Made by a program: the position numbers and the translations under genes. DNA of 64,000 bases from the NCBI RefSeq assembly GCF_001485215.1, contig NZ_BBWW01000001.1:5146001-5210000 (forward strand), in the 5' to 3' direction. Positions 16,420-24,890 of this stretch are shown here, in pieces. Numbering within the stretch: position 1 is the stretch's first letter; every line of letters begins with the position of its first letter. Source of the stretch: Leptolyngbya sp. NIES-2104 (GTDB lineage: Bacteria; Cyanobacteriota; Cyanobacteriia; Leptolyngbyales; Leptolyngbyaceae). The notes beneath the pieces were generated by a model. That model was not told the DNA's origin. It did no database searches and saw only the letters and a program-made list of their open reading frames with translations.

Positions 16420-17037
16420 ATGAGCGCACAAAGCCCGTATGAAAAGTTAGGCGTTTCCGAAGGCGCGACGTTTGAAGAGATTCAGACGGCACGAACCCGG
16501 TTGATCGAAGAATTGGCAGGCGACCAGCGAAAAATTTCGGAAGTCGAGGCGGCTTATGATTCTGTCTTGATGGAGCGGTTGCGCTTGCGCCAAGAAGGAA
16601 AAATTAAAGTCCCCGATCGCATTCGCTTTCCTGAAAAATTGGTTCAGGCAACACCCGCAGAAACTCCCGCCCCGACTGCGAAATCGAATGAATGGCTGAA
16701 GAGTTTGATCGATCAACCCAGCGCTCAAGATATTGCATATCCAGCCGTGGGAATGGCGGGGTTGGGTACATTGGTGTATTTCTACCCAACTGACCAAGTG
16801 CTGCAAATTGCGATGGCACTGGCAACCGGGACAACTCTGTATTTTCTCTACCGCAAGGAACGGAAATTAGGTCGATCGATTCTTTTAGGAGTGGCGGGCT
16901 TACTCTTGGGATTCGCGATCGGTGGAGTGGTCTACACGTTCTTGCTTCCTTCTTTCTCGATGCTGCCGACAAATGAAGTTTTGATCAGTTTAGTGACTTT
17001 TCTGGTTTTATGGTTGGTCAGTAGCTTTACCAAGTAA
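16420..17037 (+). CDS. CPP1-like (J-domain-like) membrane protein
   Basis: 205 residues. The N-terminus looks like a degenerate J-domain (SPYEKLGVSEGATFEEIQTARTRL) without an HPD motif, followed by a linker and three to four transmembrane helices. This is the layout of cyanobacterial homologues of plant CPP1/CDF1, a chaperone-like protein that protects light-dependent protochlorophyllide reductase in chloroplasts. In cyanobacteria a role in pigment-enzyme stability is inferred. It begins a plus-strand run with the next two genes (gap of 6 bp). Confidence 0.82.
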   Translation: MSAQSPYEKLGVSEGATFEEIQTARTRLIEELAGDQRKISEVEAAYDSVLMERLRLRQEGKIKVPDRIRFPEKLVQATPAETPAPTAKSNEWLKSLIDQPSAQDIAYPAVGMAGLGTLVYFYPTDQVLQIAMALATGTTLYFLYRKERKLGRSILLGVAGLLLGFAIGGVVYTFLLPSFSMLPTNEVLISLVTFLVLWLVSSFTK

Positions 17038-17043
17038 TTCCTG

Positions 17044-17655
17044 ATGGCGGCTGAGCAATTTCAGAAGACCGATTTTAACTGGCAACTCCAACAATTTTTT
17101 CGGCAGGTGGGCGAGTGGATTGAGTTGAACTTTCCACAGATTCAGCCGCCGAATGTTCCTGATCCGCCGAATTGGTCATCCTGGTGGCTAGAAGCCATCT
17201 TTTGGACGATTATTGTGCTCTTTGTGCTGTGGTTAGGATTTCAGATTTATCTAGCAGTGCGATCGTATGTCAGACGAAATCAGGCGCAGATTGCGAAATT
17301 TCTCGATCGATCTGCCACCCTCGAAAAAGAACTCACGATCGCGCAGTGGGTCAGAACCGCTCAGGAATTTCAACAGCAGGGAAACTATCGAGAAGCATCG
17401 AGAGCGCTCTACATGGCGATGCTGCAACGGCTGAATGAAACGAAATTGATTCCGGGCGATCAAAGCCGCACCGATCGAGAATATTCGCGGCTCGTTCAAT
17501 TGCTGCCTCAATCCGAATCGTATCAAATGTTACTTGAGATTCACGAACTGTTGTATTTCAGCAATTTGCCCATTTCGGCTGAAATGTTCGATCGCGTTCA
17601 GAAAGCGTATGGCAACATTGAACGGGCGACCGTTGATATGGCGAAAATGGCGTGA
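17044..17655 (+). CDS. DUF4129 membrane protein
   Basis: 203 residues: a short N-terminal region with Pro-rich stretch, one transmembrane helix (EAIFWTIIVLFVLWLGFQIYL, about residues 52-72), and a cytoplasmic helical domain with QQGNYREASRALYMAMLQRL and RTDREYSRLVQLL, the conserved part of DUF4129. Related proteins occur in loci with MoxR AAA ATPases and DUF58 proteins, where they are thought to take part in membrane-protein complex maturation. Its TGA overlaps the start of the DUF4350 gene. Confidence 0.8.
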   Translation: MAAEQFQKTDFNWQLQQFFRQVGEWIELNFPQIQPPNVPDPPNWSSWWLEAIFWTIIVLFVLWLGFQIYLAVRSYVRRNQAQIAKFLDRSATLEKELTIAQWVRTAQEFQQQGNYREASRALYMAMLQRLNETKLIPGDQSRTDREYSRLVQLLPQSESYQMLLEIHELLYFSNLPISAEMFDRVQKAYGNIERATVDMAKMA

Positions 17656-18719
17656 TGAAGAAACTCGATCGACGTTTGGTATTCGGGCTGATTGCACTAG
17701 CGGTGATCATTGTTCTGACGCTGTTTATCGCACCGAGAAGCAACCGAATTACGAGCGGCTCTACGTTCAGTCGTGCTCCTGACGGTTACGGGGCTTGGTA
17801 CGCCTACATGCAGCGGCAAGGAACTCCGATCGAACGCTGGCGCAAACCGTCTATTGATGAGATTTCCGGCACAGGTAACACGATGATTCAGGTTGATCCA
17901 ATAGGTGCAGCATCGCTTGAACTGGAATGGGTCGAGCGCGGCAATACCTGGATCATTTTAGGCAGACCGAATTTACCTGCGACTCAATCGGGATTTTCTA
18001 CACAGCACAAGAGCGATCGCGGTTTAGTCAAAATCGAAACTTCCAGACGACTCAAGGCTGACAAAGGAATAAAACGAGTGTTAGGCGATCGCTTTGGGTC
18101 GATCGTCTGGGAAGAACCTCAAGGCAAAGGTCGAATCATTTTCGCAGCGACTCCATTTCTCGCTGCCAACGCCTACCAAGATGAGCCTGGAAACTTCGCA
18201 TTTCTCGCACAGTTAGCTGCTGGCAAAAAGATTTGGATCGATGAATACCTGCATGGCTATCGAGATGAAACCGCGAAAGAAGAAAGCACACAGACTTGGG
18301 TAGATTACTTGCTTAGAACACCGATCGCTATTTTGTTGCTGCAAGCGATCGTGATTTCAATCATTCTCATCTGGGCGAAGAATCGACGATTTGGACAACC
18401 GCAACCGCTCCTAGCTTCACGAGTGAATGATAGTGAAGCCTATACGCAAGCTTTGGCGGGTGTGTTGTACAAAGCGGGACGGAGCGAGTTTGTGATTGAT
18501 GCGATCGGGCGGGAAGAGCAGTTGCAGATTCAGCGATCGCTAGGGATTGGGGGAAGATTGCTCGATCGAGAAGCATTGATCAATGCGTGGGTGCAGCAAA
18601 CTGAAAGACCTGCCGCAGAACTGGCGCAACTTTTCCCAGAGAAACAGCGATTGAATGAGCAAGAGCTACTCAAGTGGCTGGCTCAAGTAAAAGAGATCAA
18701 GCAACATCTTCCGAGTTGA
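17655..18719 (+). CDS. DUF4350 membrane protein
   Basis: 354 residues from ATG 17655, which shares a base with the DUF4129 stop (TGATG). One helix at the N-terminus (LVFGLIALAVIIVLTLFI), then an extracytoplasmic DUF4350 domain with SRAPDGYGAWYAYMQRQG and a strand-rich region ending WIDEYLHGYRD, a second helix (IAILLLQAIVISIILIW), and a cytoplasmic C-terminal region. The pairing with DUF4129 is a recurrent gene order; the MoxR and DUF58 partners often found with them are absent from this window. Confidence 0.8.
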   Translation: MKKLDRRLVFGLIALAVIIVLTLFIAPRSNRITSGSTFSRAPDGYGAWYAYMQRQGTPIERWRKPSIDEISGTGNTMIQVDPIGAASLELEWVERGNTWIILGRPNLPATQSGFSTQHKSDRGLVKIETSRRLKADKGIKRVLGDRFGSIVWEEPQGKGRIIFAATPFLAANAYQDEPGNFAFLAQLAAGKKIWIDEYLHGYRDETAKEESTQTWVDYLLRTPIAILLLQAIVISIILIWAKNRRFGQPQPLLASRVNDSEAYTQALAGVLYKAGRSEFVIDAIGREEQLQIQRSLGIGGRLLDREALINAWVQQTERPAAELAQLFPEKQRLNEQELLKWLAQVKEIKQHLPS

Positions 18720-18759
18720 ATGTGCGACTTGGGCTGTTTTGATAGAGTATATCGATAAC

Positions 18760-19131
18760 ATGGCTACCAATTTGAAATACAACTTTGTGGAATTAGAGGA
18801 GTCCAGCAAGAAGCATTGTATGTTTCAATTAAATGAATTAAAAGAAGTTCTTCTTGGTATTGCAATTCCGATTATTGTTGCTGCTAATGTATGTGCGATC
18901 GGAGTAATCGCAATCTATAAAATTCCCTACTCACTTCTACAGACAAATTTCCCCTTTATAGGTTATTTTATCTTTGCTATTGGCATAGCTCAGCTTATCT
19001 ACATCATTCCTTTTACGATGTACCTCGCAAGAGAGCAACGATTTGCACTAATGAAAGGTACGATCGTTGGTGCAATTATTGTTGGGTTACTAAACTTAGC
19101 CTTTATTGTGTATGTAAGCCAACTTAGCTAG
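18760..19131 (+). CDS. Small membrane protein, unknown
   Basis: About 123 residues with three predicted helices (LLGIAIPIIVAANVCAIGVI, IGYFIFAIGIAQLIYIIPF, IVGAIIVGLLNLAFIVYV). I chose ATG 18760; a TTG at 18739 would add seven residues. The DNA here is more AT-rich than the neighbouring genes. No family recognised. Confidence 0.5.
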   Translation: MATNLKYNFVELEESSKKHCMFQLNELKEVLLGIAIPIIVAANVCAIGVIAIYKIPYSLLQTNFPFIGYFIFAIGIAQLIYIIPFTMYLAREQRFALMKGTIVGAIIVGLLNLAFIVYVSQLS

Positions 19132-19218
19132 ATTCTACTTCTCCTGAGCAGTCTACCCAGTATACAAATACAATTGTAGAAGACAGCTTAATTTTTTACT
19201 AATTTCTGCGAGGTAAGA

Positions 19219-19470
19219 ATGCTAACCAGCGTCGAGGGCGTTTATCGTGATGGTCGCGTTGAACTTAAAGAAACTCCTAGTGATGTGCCTGAAGGGACTT
19301 CGGTAATCGTAACCTTCGCGAGAGCAGATGATATCGATTTACAGTCTCGTGGAATTGACAGAGCGCAGTCTGAAGCTCTACGTGCGAGTTTATCAACGTT
19401 TGTAGAGGATTGGGATAGCCCTCAAATGAGCATTTACGACGACTATGACGCATTCAAAGCTAACGATTAA
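19219..19470 (+). CDS. AF2212/DUF104-like small protein, possible antitoxin
   Basis: 83 residues. The N-terminus LTSVEGVYRDGRVELKETPSDVPEGTSVIVTF resembles the short beta-rich domain of AF2212/DUF104-type antitoxins (pattern G.Y.DG.I.L...P..PEGT.V.V). The C-terminal part ends WDSPQMSIYDDYDAF, as in cyanobacterial homologues. Such genes usually precede a PIN-domain toxin; here none follows, so it looks like an orphan antitoxin. The SD is AGGTAAG upstream of the ATG. Confidence 0.55.
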   Translation: MLTSVEGVYRDGRVELKETPSDVPEGTSVIVTFARADDIDLQSRGIDRAQSEALRASLSTFVEDWDSPQMSIYDDYDAFKAND

Positions 19471-19554
19471 GCAGGGCATTCCAGGATTGTCGCGATCGCA
19501 ATCTAACTACTGAAACGAAGTAGACATCGCAGGACGTAAAATTTTACTGTTTCC

Positions 19555-20316
19555 ATGTACGATAATACTTGCCGATTTCTGGCTGAAAACTTTTCTGCTG
19601 ACTTCGCCAGTTGGCTACTGGGAAGGTCTGTCACCCTGACCGAAATTCAGCCTTCCGAACTCTCGCTTGATCCGATTCGCGCTGATGCAATGATTCTGCT
19701 TCAGTCAGATGAATCGATTCTTCATCTCGAATTTCAAACGCAACCCAAGCCGGAAATTCCGTTTCGGATGTTGGATTATCGGGTTCGAGGACAGCGACGC
19801 TTTAAGGATAAGCCGATGCGGCAGGTCGTTATTTATCTCAAGCCGACTAATTCTGAACTGGTCTATCAAACAAGTTACGTGCTGGGACGAACTCGACATG
19901 AATTTGATGTCATTCGGCTCTGGGAAGAATCCGCCTCGCTATTTCTGCAATATCCAGGACTCTTGCCTTTTGCCACGCTTGGACAAAGCGAAAGTCCAGA
20001 AGGGATGTTACGCCAAGTGACCCAGCTCGTGGATCAGATTGAAGATTTCACAACACAAGCGAATTTGAGGGCAGCCTCAGCGATTTTAGCCGGGTTAAGA
20101 TTGAAGCAAGATGTAATTTATCGTTTGGTGCAGAGGGACATTATGCAAGAATCTGTGATTTACCGCTCAATTCAGAAAGAAAAGGCAGAGGAAATTGCGC
20201 TTAACCTGCTTCGAGAAGGATTTCCGATCGATGCCATCGCCCGTGGAACTGGATTATCGATCGGAGAAGTTCAACAACTTCAACAGCAAATGAATGAGAC
20301 TCCACAGAACTTGTGA
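19555..20316 (+). CDS. Rpn-family recombination-promoting nuclease / PD-(D/E)XK transposase-like
   Basis: 253 residues. The N-terminal half has a PD-(D/E)XK-like core (DPIRADAMILLQSDESILHLEFQTQ, with Asp and Glu-x-Gln typical of Rpn proteins), followed by a helical C-terminal region ending in a short HTH-like segment (GFPIDAIARGTGLSIGEVQQLQ). Family members are DNA endonucleases linked to RecA-independent recombination; they are abundant and often mobile in cyanobacteria. No terminal inverted repeats were seen around it. Confidence 0.75.
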   Translation: MYDNTCRFLAENFSADFASWLLGRSVTLTEIQPSELSLDPIRADAMILLQSDESILHLEFQTQPKPEIPFRMLDYRVRGQRRFKDKPMRQVVIYLKPTNSELVYQTSYVLGRTRHEFDVIRLWEESASLFLQYPGLLPFATLGQSESPEGMLRQVTQLVDQIEDFTTQANLRAASAILAGLRLKQDVIYRLVQRDIMQESVIYRSIQKEKAEEIALNLLREGFPIDAIARGTGLSIGEVQQLQQQMNETPQNL

Positions 20317-20420
20317 AAGATGATGTGCATGAAGCACCGTCTTCCAGATTGTTTCTAGTCCAATGTCGATACAGTTTCTTATAATTAAGAAATGTAAAGG
20401 TGACTTCAAAGGGCTGTCTC

Positions 20421-21827
20421 ATGCTGATCAATCAAAAGCCTCAATCGACTGAAGCAACTGAACTTCCCGCAGGTGGAACTGATCCGACTCGGTTTGATTG
20501 GAAAGAAGCTTGGTATCCGGTTCACTATGTTCAAGATTTAGATCAGACGAAGCCCACGAAATTTACGTTGTTAGGGCAAGATTTGGTCATTTGGTGGGAT
20601 GGGAAGGCGCAGCGTTGGAGAGCGTTTGAAGATCAGTGTCCGCATCGATTAGCGCCACTCTCAGAAGGCAGAATCGCAGAGGATGGACTGCTCGAATGTC
20701 CGTATCATGGTTGGGCATTTGAAGGAAATGGAAACTGCGATCGTATTCCCCAACAACCCGAAGGACTTTCTGCAAATGAATCTAAACGCGCCTGTGTTGC
20801 CTCTTATGCCACGGCAGAACGTCAAGGATTACTTTTTGTTTATCCAGGTCAGCAAAATTCAGAGCAGGTCAAGATTCCCATTATTGAACCGATGGAAAAA
20901 TCACCTGATGAATGGGTGTGTTTGAATACCTTTCGCGATTTGCCTTACGATGCGTTGACGCTGTTAGAAAATGTGCTTGATGCGAGTCATGTTCCATTCA
21001 CGCATCATCAATCAGTGGGCAATCGATCGAATGCTTCTCCGGTTGAGTTAGAAGTTTTAGAATCTGGGAAACAAGGCTTTACAGGCTTTTGGGAAGCAGG
21101 ACCACGCAAAGGAACATTAGGATCACAACATACAAAGTTTATTGCTCCTGGATTGATGTGGCATGATTTGACCTCAAAGCAGTTCGGAAGAACAATGACA
21201 GTTGTTTATGCAACACCGATTCGTAAAGGTGAGTGTCGTGTGTTTGCTCGATTTCCGTTTAAGTTCGCTTCAAAGCTACCTAGCTTCTTTATCAAATTGA
21301 CACCTCGATGGTATTCGCACATTGGTAACAATGCTGTTTTAGAAGATGATCAAATCTTTTTGCACTATCAGGAACGATACCTAGCAGCAAAAGGAGACAG
21401 TTCAAACTTTGCAAAAGCTTTCTACCTACCAACTCGTGCAGATTCGTTTGTTTCGAGCTTGCGGAAGTGGATCAATGATTTTGAAGCTGACCCATTTTCG
21501 GGTGAAGCATTGCCGCCGTTGCAATCGATCGATCAACTCCTCGATCGATATTCTTCTCACACGATTCATTGTTCCAGTTGTCGAACGGCGCTCGCTCGAA
21601 TTCAACAGCTAAAATTCGCGATCGCGATTATTGGAATGCTCACTTGGGCGGTTTTGCCATTGATCTCGATCGTTCTTCAGCCGTCATCTTTGCCGATCGC
21701 CATTCTCGCCGCGATCGTGCCAATCATTTCAGGCTCTACTTGGCTTGTCCTGCACAGTCTAGAGCGCAAATTCTACAAGGGGCAGCGCATTCCAGCCAGA
21801 AACTTACCCGAAAAAAGACAGCGATGA
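20421..21827 (+). CDS. Rieske 2Fe-2S oxygenase, pheophorbide a oxygenase/Tic55-like
   Basis: 468 residues from ATG 20421 (MLINQKPQSTEATELP); a GTG at 20400 is less likely. The Rieske cluster ligands are CPHRLAPL (near residue 73) and CPYHGW (near 93). The mononuclear iron region contains NVLDASHVPFTHH. Two C-terminal helices and the soluble CxxC motif HCSSCRTA near residue 390 are hallmarks of the PaO/Tic55/PTC52 group. These membrane oxygenases act on chlorophyll-type pigments or carry redox functions; the substrate of this one is unknown. It is followed 69 bp later by the STAND ATPase gene. Confidence 0.85.
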   Translation: MLINQKPQSTEATELPAGGTDPTRFDWKEAWYPVHYVQDLDQTKPTKFTLLGQDLVIWWDGKAQRWRAFEDQCPHRLAPLSEGRIAEDGLLECPYHGWAFEGNGNCDRIPQQPEGLSANESKRACVASYATAERQGLLFVYPGQQNSEQVKIPIIEPMEKSPDEWVCLNTFRDLPYDALTLLENVLDASHVPFTHHQSVGNRSNASPVELEVLESGKQGFTGFWEAGPRKGTLGSQHTKFIAPGLMWHDLTSKQFGRTMTVVYATPIRKGECRVFARFPFKFASKLPSFFIKLTPRWYSHIGNNAVLEDDQIFLHYQERYLAAKGDSSNFAKAFYLPTRADSFVSSLRKWINDFEADPFSGEALPPLQSIDQLLDRYSSHTIHCSSCRTALARIQQLKFAIAIIGMLTWAVLPLISIVLQPSSLPIAILAAIVPIISGSTWLVLHSLERKFYKGQRIPARNLPEKRQR

Positions 21828-21896
21828 ATCCGCTGCCTCTAGTCACTCGTAATTCAAACACGGTGACGGATCGATTTGACTTGGAGGCGTAATTGT

Positions 21897-23198
21897 ATGA
21901 CCTTGCGTTTAGTCGAGCGGCTCAATGCTGTGAGACATCAGTACTTTGTGGGGCGTGAATCTGAGTGTCAACTGTTTCGAGATGCGATCGCGTCCCCGAT
22001 TCTTCCATTTTCGGTACTGTATCTATCAGGCATGGGCGGAATCGGCAAAACAATGTTAATTCGGCAATTTGCTCAGATTTGCCGCAGTCTGAACATTTCT
22101 ACAACTTACTTAGATGGGCGCAACTTTGAGTCATCCCCCCAAACTTTTCTGAATGCAGTGGGCGGGATTGGCTCTGCACGTCATGTCTTATTCATTGATA
22201 GTTATGAGCGACTTACTTCACTCGAAACTTGGCTGCGGGAAGAATTTTTGTCGCAGTTACCTGATCAAACTTTGATCGTGTTAGCCAGTCGAACTGCTCC
22301 GAGTTCTGCTTGGCGAACTGATCCAGGCTGGAACGCGTTATTTTATGCGATCGCGCTTCAGCATCTCAGTCCCGAAGACCGTCAGCTTTATCTTAAAAAA
22401 CGATCAATTCCACCGTTACCAGAGATTGTTAATTTTACTCAGGGGCATCCTTTAGCGCTGTCATTGACAGCAGATTTATACATTCAAGATGAAGGATTAG
22501 TTTCAGATGCAAGTTTTAGTGTCACGCAGATATTGTTAGAGACATTTTTAGAAGAAGTTCCGAGTTCGGCTCATCGACTTGCTTTAGGAGCTTGTGCGAT
22601 CGCGAATTCAACAACAGAAACCCTTTTGTCCGAACTACTCCAGCAATCCGATGTACATGAACTGTTTGAATGGTTGAGAGGACTTTCTTTTATACAATCT
22701 GAACGATTCGGATTAGTCCTCGATTCGGTAGCACGAGAAGCGATTATCTCCGATCTACGTTGGCGAAGCTATGATGTATGGAACCGTTTTCATCAACGAG
22801 TTCAGACCTATTGTACCGTTTCAGAACCCTCATTCACATTGAACCAATCAGAGTTTAATCAAGCGGTTTGGGATGCGTTTCGTCACTTTGTTCGTCCTGA
22901 TGTGCTGCATCATAATCCCCTGTTACGATCGCGCTTAGTCATTGAGAAATCAACTCCAGACACTCGCATTGAAGTGTTGCGATCGCGCTTAAAAGAAGCC
23001 GCAGAACTTTTGCAAATGTCTCCCCGTGACGAGAAGCTTTATCGAACCTTGCATCGAACTTATCTCAATCCAGCACCGACCCAAGAACAAGCAGCGGAAT
23101 GTTTAGATTTACCGTTTAGTACTTACCGCCGCTATCTGAAAGCAGGAATTTCTCGTGTTGCAGAGATCCTCTGGCAACGAGAGAGACTTGCAAGTTAG
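21897..23198 (+). CDS. STAND-type AAA+/NB-ARC-like ATPase with C-terminal HTH
   Basis: 433 residues from ATG 21897; GGAGG is about 12 nt upstream. P-loop GMGGIGKT at residues 45-52 and Walker B-like VLFIDSYERL near 102, then a winged or helical arm region. The C-terminal 50 residues (PTQEQAAECLDLPFSTYRRYL) form an HTH resembling sigma region 4. STAND proteins are switch ATPases used as regulators or in defence; the HTH favours transcription control. It is convergent with the WD40/GTPase/exporter operon, and whether it regulates that operon is inference. Confidence 0.7.
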   Translation: MTLRLVERLNAVRHQYFVGRESECQLFRDAIASPILPFSVLYLSGMGGIGKTMLIRQFAQICRSLNISTTYLDGRNFESSPQTFLNAVGGIGSARHVLFIDSYERLTSLETWLREEFLSQLPDQTLIVLASRTAPSSAWRTDPGWNALFYAIALQHLSPEDRQLYLKKRSIPPLPEIVNFTQGHPLALSLTADLYIQDEGLVSDASFSVTQILLETFLEEVPSSAHRLALGACAIANSTTETLLSELLQQSDVHELFEWLRGLSFIQSERFGLVLDSVAREAIISDLRWRSYDVWNRFHQRVQTYCTVSEPSFTLNQSEFNQAVWDAFRHFVRPDVLHHNPLLRSRLVIEKSTPDTRIEVLRSRLKEAAELLQMSPRDEKLYRTLHRTYLNPAPTQEQAAECLDLPFSTYRRYLKAGISRVAEILWQRERLAS

Positions 23199-23208
23199 AG
23201 AAACTCAC

Positions 23209-23252
23209 GTTTGGAAGCACTAACGATATTTGCGCTGTTAGTGCTTCCAAAC
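23209..23252. terminator. Long bidirectional terminator hairpin overlapping the WD40 stop codon
   Basis: A perfect 16-bp stem (GTTTGGAAGCACTAAC / GTTAGTGCTTCCAAAC) with a 12-nt loop lies between the convergent STAND and WD40 genes. The TAA stop codon of the WD40 gene (23238-23240) is in the right arm, so the last codons of that gene form part of the stem. Confidence 0.85.
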
Positions 23253-24890
23253 ACGAATCGTTTGATCTTTACTTCCGCTCACAACGCGATCGCGATCGAT
23301 TGCAACCGATAACACCCAATCTTTGTGATCGTTCAATGTCTGAAGCAATTTGCGCTCCTGAATCGACCACATCCTTACGGTGTTATCAATGCTACCACTA
23401 ACCAATCTTTGACCATCGGGGCTGACTGCGATCGAAACAACTCGTGCTGTATGTCCTTCAAAGGTATGAACTAATTCACCCGTTTGCCAATTCCATTGTT
23501 TAACTGTTTGATCCCAGCTTGCACTCATCAAAGATTGTCCGTCAGGACTAAAAGCTAGAGCACGAACTGCATCGTTATGTCCTGTGAGCGTTCTGATCGC
23601 TTCTCCGGTTTGAGCATTCCAAAGTTTGATCGTGCGATCGAGTCCAGCGGTCGCGATCGTTTTTCCATCAGGACTGATTACGACTGAGAAAATTCGATTT
23701 TCATGAGCGCGAATGGATTGTAAAACGGTTTGGGATGACAGTGACCATATCTTCAGTGTTCCATCTTCTCCCACACTGAAGAGCCGATCTCCGTAGGTCG
23801 CGATCGACCAAACTGGGCTACCGTGATCAAGCGTTTGAATTAGTTGATTCGTTTGTAAGTTCCAAAGTTTGATTGTGCGATCGCCACTTCCGCTAATCAG
23901 TGTTCGATCAGCAGTGAGAGCAAGCGATCGAACAACGTCTGTATGACCAGAAAGCGTATTCAGAATGGTTCCGGTTTCGATGTTCCAAACTTTAATCGTG
24001 CGGTCTTCACTGCCACTAATCACCGTTTGTCCGTCTAGCAGAACTGACCAAGCAGGAGAAGAATTGAGCGTTCTTGCTAAAGTGAGAGAATTCGATCGAA
24101 CTGTGGATTGATTCGCAGGCTGTACAGGCGACTTAGACAAGTTTTGAAATAACAAAAATCCGACCGCGATCGTGCTAATCAAAGCAATCAAGCTAACTAA
24201 GATTTCAAGTTTGATCGGAGTCGATCTCGTTTGAGGGGCGAGTGTTTTCGCTCTTGATAATAGAATTTGCTCATAGTTTGCTGGCTGTAACGGGCTAACC
24301 TCAGCTTTTCGACCCCCTGAAGTACTCGCTAACACTTTTAGCGAAAGTTCTTCGAGATAAGAATCGAGCGCAGTTGTGAACGTTCCTGATACAAAGAGCT
24401 TGAATAATTTTTCTTGCTGTAGCGATCGACAAGTTTGATCGCGAAGGTCTTGAGGAATTGCAACTCCCATTCGAGCAGGTTGATACGTTTCATGATCTGG
24501 AATGATCACACTTTCTAATTGATCAGGAAGCGTCTGTCGATCGACAACGGTTGCCGCCCCTTTTTCTAAACAAGTAAAAACTACATCCAAGTACTCTGGC
24601 TGTAGTTCTCCCGCATAGTAGTAACAGATGAAATATGGCACATGGTTCCGCCCTAAATCATCGGCTCCATCATTGTAGAGCCAACCAAACAACGTCTGAT
24701 CCGCAGCAATTCGAGATAAGTAAACGGCGCGATAGTTCGCTTCAGGTGGATTGTAAGCATCCCAATGTTGGTAAACAATTTGATCAATGAACGCCTGAAG
24801 AATTTCAGGCGGAATTGCAGCACTACTGAGCGCTTGAAATCCAACTTTAGGAAAGCTTGTATAGATCAGTTGACCTAAAAGAAGAAACAT
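23238..24890 (-). CDS. Membrane-anchored WD40 propeller protein with N-terminal GTPase-partner-like domain
   Basis: 550 residues in three parts. Residues 1-190 are a domain (LIYTSFPKVGFQAL, FGWLYNDGADDLGRNHVPYF) shared by a group of cyanobacterial WD40 proteins; I suspect kinship with N-terminal domains of GTPase-associated (GAP1-type) proteins, at moderate confidence. One transmembrane helix lies at about 229-249. Residues 270-550 hold seven WD40 repeats (each ending in W-N/S/K), enough for one beta-propeller outside or inside depending on topology. Its ATG overlaps the GTPase stop codon by one base (TAATG), implying tight co-translation with the GTPase. It is the last gene of the precursor/exporter operon. 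Function unknown. Confidence 0.8.
   Translation of the reverse strand: MFLLLGQLIYTSFPKVGFQALSSAAIPPEILQAFIDQIVYQHWDAYNPPEANYRAVYLSRIAADQTLFGWLYNDGADDLGRNHVPYFICYYYAGELQPEYLDVVFTCLEKGAATVVDRQTLPDQLESVIIPDHETYQPARMGVAIPQDLRDQTCRSLQQEKLFKLFVSGTFTTALDSYLEELSLKVLASTSGGRKAEVSPLQPANYEQILLSRAKTLAPQTRSTPIKLEILVSLIALISTIAVGFLLFQNLSKSPVQPANQSTVRSNSLTLARTLNSSPAWSVLLDGQTVISGSEDRTIKVWNIETGTILNTLSGHTDVVRSLALTADRTLISGSGDRTIKLWNLQTNQLIQTLDHGSPVWSIATYGDRLFSVGEDGTLKIWSLSSQTVLQSIRAHENRIFSVVISPDGKTIATAGLDRTIKLWNAQTGEAIRTLTGHNDAVRALAFSPDGQSLMSASWDQTVKQWNWQTGELVHTFEGHTARVVSIAVSPDGQRLVSGSIDNTVRMWSIQERKLLQTLNDHKDWVLSVAIDRDRVVSGSKDQTIRVWKH

Noticed and set aside
19555-20316. Insertion sequence around the Rpn-type gene
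   Set aside because: No terminal inverted repeats or target duplication were found next to it.
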